From: Ralstonia sp. UNC404CL21Col
GTDB taxonomy: Bacteria; Pseudomonadota; Gammaproteobacteria; Burkholderiales; Burkholderiaceae
Assembly: GCF_000620465.1 (NCBI RefSeq)
Contig: NZ_JIBE01000003.1
Span: 1,240,001 to 1,304,000, forward strand
DNA length: 64,000 nucleotides
Direction: 5' to 3'
Shown in pieces: positions 60,692 through 64,000 of the stretch (positions within the stretch are counted from its first letter, which is position 1; each line of letters opens with the position of its first letter). Position numbers and translations under genes: made by a program. The notes beneath the pieces are model-generated. The model had not been told where the DNA came from. It worked only from the letters and a program-made list of their open reading frames with translations, and searched no databases.

Positions 60692-63631
60692 ATGAACGCT
60701 CCGCACCCCGCTTCCTCGGCGCTTGCCGCCGAACGCCCGACGTTGGCTGACCTGGAGGCGCGCGACGCCTTCGCGCACCGCCACATCGGCCCGTCTGCCG
60801 ACGAGCAGACCGCCATGCTCGGCACGCTGGGCTACACCAGCCGCGCCGCGCTGATCGACGCCGTGATCCCGCCGGCCATCCGCCGCCAGGACGGCATGCC
60901 GCTGGGCGAATTCACGCAGCCGCTGACCGAAGAAGCGGCGCTCGCCAAGCTGCGCGGCATCGCCGGGCAGAACCGCGTGGTCAAGAGCCTGATCGGCCAG
61001 GGCTACTACGGCACGCACACGCCGGGCGTCATCCTGCGCAACATCCTCGAAAACCCCGCCTGGTACACGGCCTACACTCCGTATCAGCCGGAAATCTCGC
61101 AGGGCCGTCTGGAAGCGATGCTGAATTTCCAGCAGATGGTGATCGACCTGACGGCGATGGACATCGCCAATGCGTCGATGCTGGACGAAGCGACCGCCGC
61201 GGCTGAAGCCATGACGCTGCTGCAGCGCATTGGCAAGTCGAAGTCGACCGTGTTCTTCGTGGCCGACGACGTGCTGCCGCAAACGCTGGAAGTCGTACGC
61301 ACGCGCGCTGAGCCGATCGGCGTGCAAGTGGTGACCGGCCCTGCCGCCGACGCTGCCAAGCACGACGCGTTCGGTGTGCTGCTGCAATACCCGGGCGCCA
61401 ACGGTGCGCTGCTGGGCGATCTGGCGACGTACCAGGCGCTGACCGATGCCGTGCACGCCGCCGGCGGTCTGGTCGTGGCCGCCGCCGACCTGCTGGCGCT
61501 CACGCTGCTGGCCGCGCCGGGCGAATGGGGCGCCGACGTCGTGATCGGCAACACGCAGCGCTTTGGTGTGCCGTTCGGTTTCGGCGGCCCGCACGCCGGC
61601 TACATGGCCGTGCGCGATGCGTTCAAGCGCTCGATGCCCGGCCGACTGGTCGGCGTGACGATCGATGCGCAAGGCAACCCGGCCTACCGCCTCGCGCTGC
61701 AAACGCGCGAGCAGCACATCCGCCGCGAGAAGGCCACCTCGAACATCTGTACCGCGCAGGTGCTGCTGGGCGTGATGGCGTCGATGTACGCCGTCTATCA
61801 CGGCCCGCAAGGCCTGAAGCGCATCGCCCAGCGCGTGCACCGCCTGACCGCCACGCTGGCCGCCGGCCTCCGCGCGATCGGCTACACGCTGGAAGCCGAC
61901 GCCTTCTTCGACACGCTGACCGTTGCCACCGGCCCGCGCACCGCCAACCTGCACATCGCTGCGCAGGCGCACGGCATCAACCTGCGCCAGATCGACGACG
62001 CGCGACTGGGCATCTCGCTGGACGAGACCGTCACGCGCGCCGATGTCGTGGCGCTGTGGGAAGTCTTCGCGCATGCCGCCCACGCCGCCGCACCGGACTT
62101 CGACCAGACCGAAGCGGGCGTCGCCGATGCGTATCCTGCCTCGCTCATCCGCCAGAGCGCGTACCTGACGCATCCGGTGTTCAACGCGCACCACTCCGAA
62201 CATGAAATGCTGCGCTACCTGCGCAGTCTCGCCGACAAGGATCTCGCGCTGGACCGCACGATGATCCCGCTGGGCTCGTGCACCATGAAGCTCAACGCCA
62301 CCGCAGAAATGCTGCCGGTGACGTGGCCCGAGTTTTCGAACATCCATCCGTTCGCACCGGCCGACCAGACCGTCGGCTACCGCGAGATGATCGACCAGCT
62401 CGAGCAGATGCTCTGCGCCGCCACCGGCTACGCCGCCGTGAGCCTGCAGCCGAATGCCGGCTCGCAGGGCGAATACGCCGGTCTGCTGATCATCCACGCC
62501 TACCACGCCAGCCGTGGCGAAGCGCACCGCAACGTGTGCCTGATCCCGTCGTCGGCACACGGTACGAACCCCGCATCGGCGCAGATGGCCGGCATGCAGG
62601 TGGTCGTCGTGGCCTGCGATGAGCGCGGCAACGTCGATCTGGCCGATCTGGAAAAGAAGGCCGCCGAGCACAGCAAGAACCTCGCGGCGATCATGATCAC
62701 CTACCCCTCCACGCACGGCGTGTTCGAGGAAGGCGTGAAGCGCGTCTGCGAAATCGTGCACAGCCACGGCGGCCAGGTCTACGTGGACGGCGCCAACATG
62801 AACGCCATGGTCGGCACCGCCGCGCCGGGCCACTTCGGCGGCGACGTCTCGCACCTGAACCTGCACAAGACGTTCTGCATTCCGCATGGCGGCGGCGGCC
62901 CGGGCGTTGGTCCGGTGGCCGTGGGTGCGCACCTCGCGCCGTTCCTCCCGGGGCGCGCGGCGTCCGGTGAAGATGCCAGCCAGAACATCGGCAATGTGTC
63001 GGCGTCGGCGTTCGGCTCGGCGTCGATCCTGCCGATCTCGTGGATGTACATCGCGATGATGGGCGCCGCGGGCCTGACCGCCGCCACCGAGACGGCCATC
63101 CTGTCGGCCAACTACGTGGCCAAGCGTCTCGCGCCGTACTACCCGGTGCTGTACACGGGCGCGCACGGCCTGGTGGCCCACGAGTGCATTCTCGACATCC
63201 GTCCGCTGCAGAAGGAATCGGGCATCAGCAACGAAGACATCGCCAAGCGCCTGATGGACTTCGGCTTCCACGCACCGACGATGAGCTTCCCGGTGCCGGG
63301 CACGCTGATGATCGAGCCGACCGAAAGCGAGCCGAAGGTGGAACTCGACCGCTTCATCGACGCGATGATCGCCATCCGCGGCGAAGTCGACAAGGTGATC
63401 TCGGGCGAATTCGACCGCGAAGACAACCCGCTCAAGCACGCGCCACACACCGCAGCCGTGGTGATGGCCGATGACTGGTCGCACAAGTACACGCGTGAGC
63501 AGGCCGCCTACCCGGTGGCATCGCTGCGCGCACGCAAGTACTGGCCGCCGGTTGGCCGCGCCGACAACGTCTACGGCGACCGCAACCTGTTCTGCGCCTG
63601 CGTGCCGATGAGCGAGTACGCACAGGACTAA
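60692..63631 (+). CDS. gcvP: Glycine dehydrogenase (decarboxylating), P protein
   Basis: A 979-residue single-chain PLP enzyme that decarboxylates glycine onto GcvH. The N-terminal [17 protein letters not shown] and [22 protein letters not shown] mark the first half. The PLP-binding lysine is in [18 protein letters not shown] in the second half, near residue 725. Full length and normal composition. It ends the riboswitch-controlled gcvTHP operon; a hairpin follows before sdaA. Confidence 0.97.
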   Translation: MNAPHPASSALAAERPTLADLEARDAFAHRHIGPSADEQTAMLGTLGYTSRAALIDAVIPPAIRRQDGMPLGEFTQPLTEEAALAKLRGIAGQNRVVKSLIGQGYYGTHTPGVILRNILENPAWYTAYTPYQPEISQGRLEAMLNFQQMVIDLTAMDIANASMLDEATAAAEAMTLLQRIGKSKSTVFFVADDVLPQTLEVVRTRAEPIGVQVVTGPAADAAKHDAFGVLLQYPGANGALLGDLATYQALTDAVHAAGGLVVAAADLLALTLLAAPGEWGADVVIGNTQRFGVPFGFGGPHAGYMAVRDAFKRSMPGRLVGVTIDAQGNPAYRLALQTREQHIRREKATSNICTAQVLLGVMASMYAVYHGPQGLKRIAQRVHRLTATLAAGLRAIGYTLEADAFFDTLTVATGPRTANLHIAAQAHGINLRQIDDARLGISLDETVTRADVVALWEVFAHAAHAAAPDFDQTEAGVADAYPASLIRQSAYLTHPVFNAHHSEHEMLRYLRSLADKDLALDRTMIPLGSCTMKLNATAEMLPVTWPEFSNIHPFAPADQTVGYREMIDQLEQMLCAATGYAAVSLQPNAGSQGEYAGLLIIHAYHASRGEAHRNVCLIPSSAHGTNPASAQMAGMQVVVVACDERGNVDLADLEKKAAEHSKNLAAIMITYPSTHGVFEEGVKRVCEIVHSHGGQVYVDGANMNAMVGTAAPGHFGGDVSHLNLHKTFCIPHGGGGPGVGPVAVGAHLAPFLPGRAASGEDASQNIGNVSASAFGSASILPISWMYIAMMGAAGLTAATETAILSANYVAKRLAPYYPVLYTGAHGLVAHECILDIRPLQKESGISNEDIAKRLMDFGFHAPTMSFPVPGTLMIEPTESEPKVELDRFIDAMIAIRGEVDKVISGEFDREDNPLKHAPHTAAVVMADDWSHKYTREQAAYPVASLRARKYWPPVGRADNVYGDRNLFCACVPMSEYAQD

Positions 63632-63673
63632 AGCCGGCGACCCAGCGCGATTGCCATCGCGCCGCGCCTCAGG

Positions 63674-63703
63674 CGGCCGCCTCGCACCACGGGGCGGCCG
63701 TTT
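63674..63703 (+). terminator. Hairpin after gcvP
   Basis: CGGCCGCCTC pairs with GGGGCGGCCG (one G-U pair) around a 7-base loop, followed by only three T. It is a weak terminator between gcvP and sdaA, so some read-through is likely. Confidence 0.5.
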
Positions 63704-63780
63704 GCATCTGAACAACCCGAGCGCGGGCGGCCACAAGCCGACTCGCCCCTTTTGCAAAACGCCCCCCGGAGCCTTACCCC

Positions 63781-64000
63781 ATGGCTGTTTCTGTTTTCGA
63801 CCTCTTCAAGATCGGCATCGGCCCGTCCAGCTCGCACACCGTCGGGCCGATGCGCGCCGCGCTGATGTTCGCCTCCGGCCTCGAAGCCGACGGCCTAATG
63901 TCGCAAGTCGCCAGCGTGCGCGTCGAGCTGTATGGCTCGCTCGGCGCCACCGGCAAGGGCCACGGCACCGATCGCGGCGTCATCCTCGGCCTGATGGGCG
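63781..64000 (+). CDS. sdaA: L-serine dehydratase, 5' part (cut by window)
   Basis: The first 73 codons of an iron-sulfur L-serine ammonia-lyase, which turns serine into pyruvate and ammonia. The diagnostic start [24 protein letters not shown] and [13 protein letters not shown] are complete. Placed after gcvTHP, it would let glycine-derived serine reach pyruvate. The catalytic cysteines lie outside the window. Confidence 0.93.
   Translation, partial: MAVSVFDLFKIGIGPSSSHTVGPMRAALMFASGLEADGLMSQVASVRVELYGSLGATGKGHGTDRGVILGLMG

Noticed and set aside
59801-63757. Very long open frame (about 1318 codons) antisense to gcvT, gcvH and gcvP
   Set aside because: It mirrors high-GC codon structure of strongly conserved genes on the other strand, lacks domain character and has no ribosome site or promoter.
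1-64000. tRNA, rRNA, prophage or integrative element
   Set aside because: No cloverleaf, rRNA block, integrase, phage structural gene or attachment-site duplication was recognised on either strand; the gene style is uniform along the window.

Overview
This 64 kb window is GC-rich, densely coded bacterial chromosome. Its gene content fits a Burkholderiaceae betaproteobacterium, most likely Ralstonia or a close relative: a fused isobutyryl-CoA mutase, a tandem glycine riboswitch ahead of gcvTHP, Fur, FNR and RpoN-type sites, many LysR, GntR and AraC regulators, and Burkholderia-type porin and ABC genes. The genus is inferred from content and style; no rRNA gene is present to settle it. I see no rRNA, tRNA, prophage, insertion sequence or CRISPR array. 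Nearly all genes look intact. The two edge genes are cut by the window: the AtuA-like gene on the left and sdaA on the right.

Layout. 1-2.3 kb: end of an acyl-CoA catabolic operon (enoyl-CoA hydratase, AtuA-like). 2.5-6.3 kb: Fur-box iron operon (TonB receptor, Sel1 protein, PiuC-type dioxygenase). 6.3-15.3 kb: enzymes of varied type (haloacetate-dehalogenase-like hydrolase, DJ-1/PfpI, nitronate monooxygenase, DUF1254 lipoprotein, CurA-like reductase, XRE-cupin regulator with GNAT, PhzF, thioesterase, 3-hydroxybutyryl-CoA dehydrogenase). 15.5-21.7 kb: LysR followed by isochorismatase, alpha/beta hydrolase, XapX, DoxX, amidohydrolase and DUF1275. 21.7-28.9 kb: a GntR-controlled uptake cluster with two matching palindromes, a porin, a PotABCD-type ABC transporter and a hydantoin-racemase-like protein. 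28.9-32.2 kb: icmF. 32.5-37.4 kb: orphan secreted protein, amt with NtrC and sigma-54 sites, DUF427, AraC and an EamA exporter. 38-43.9 kb: M20 peptidase, ureidoglycolate lyase, allantoicase, DctA-type carrier, GntR, YigZ. 44.4-53.3 kb: LysR and the glyoxylate-to-pyruvate route (gcl, hyi, glxR, ttuD, pyk). 53.3-57.7 kb: hemN with an FNR-type promoter, and rep. 58-64 kb: small periplasmic protein, glycine riboswitch, gcvTHP, sdaA.

The genes from 38 to 53 kb join into one path. Allantoate is split to ureidoglycolate and then glyoxylate (alc, allA). Two glyoxylates become tartronate semialdehyde (gcl), which is isomerised or reduced (hyi, glxR) to glycerate, phosphorylated (ttuD) and fed to pyruvate kinase. 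The right end does the same for glycine: cleavage system, serine, then pyruvate through SdaA.

The most unusual structure is a family of about 510-550 bp mirror-symmetric intergenic elements at 37.4, 48.3, 51.2 and 55.0 kb, with a half copy at 58.4 kb. Each arm carries several hairpins. Loop sequences are conserved while stem sequences change on both sides together between copies. The DNA next to the elements is strongly strand-biased: G+T-rich on the left and A+C-rich on the right. The bias runs into neighbouring coding sequence and alters synonymous codon choice whichever way the gene points. No gene product explains this pattern. Two full copies sit inside the gcl-hyi-glxR-ttuD-pyk run.
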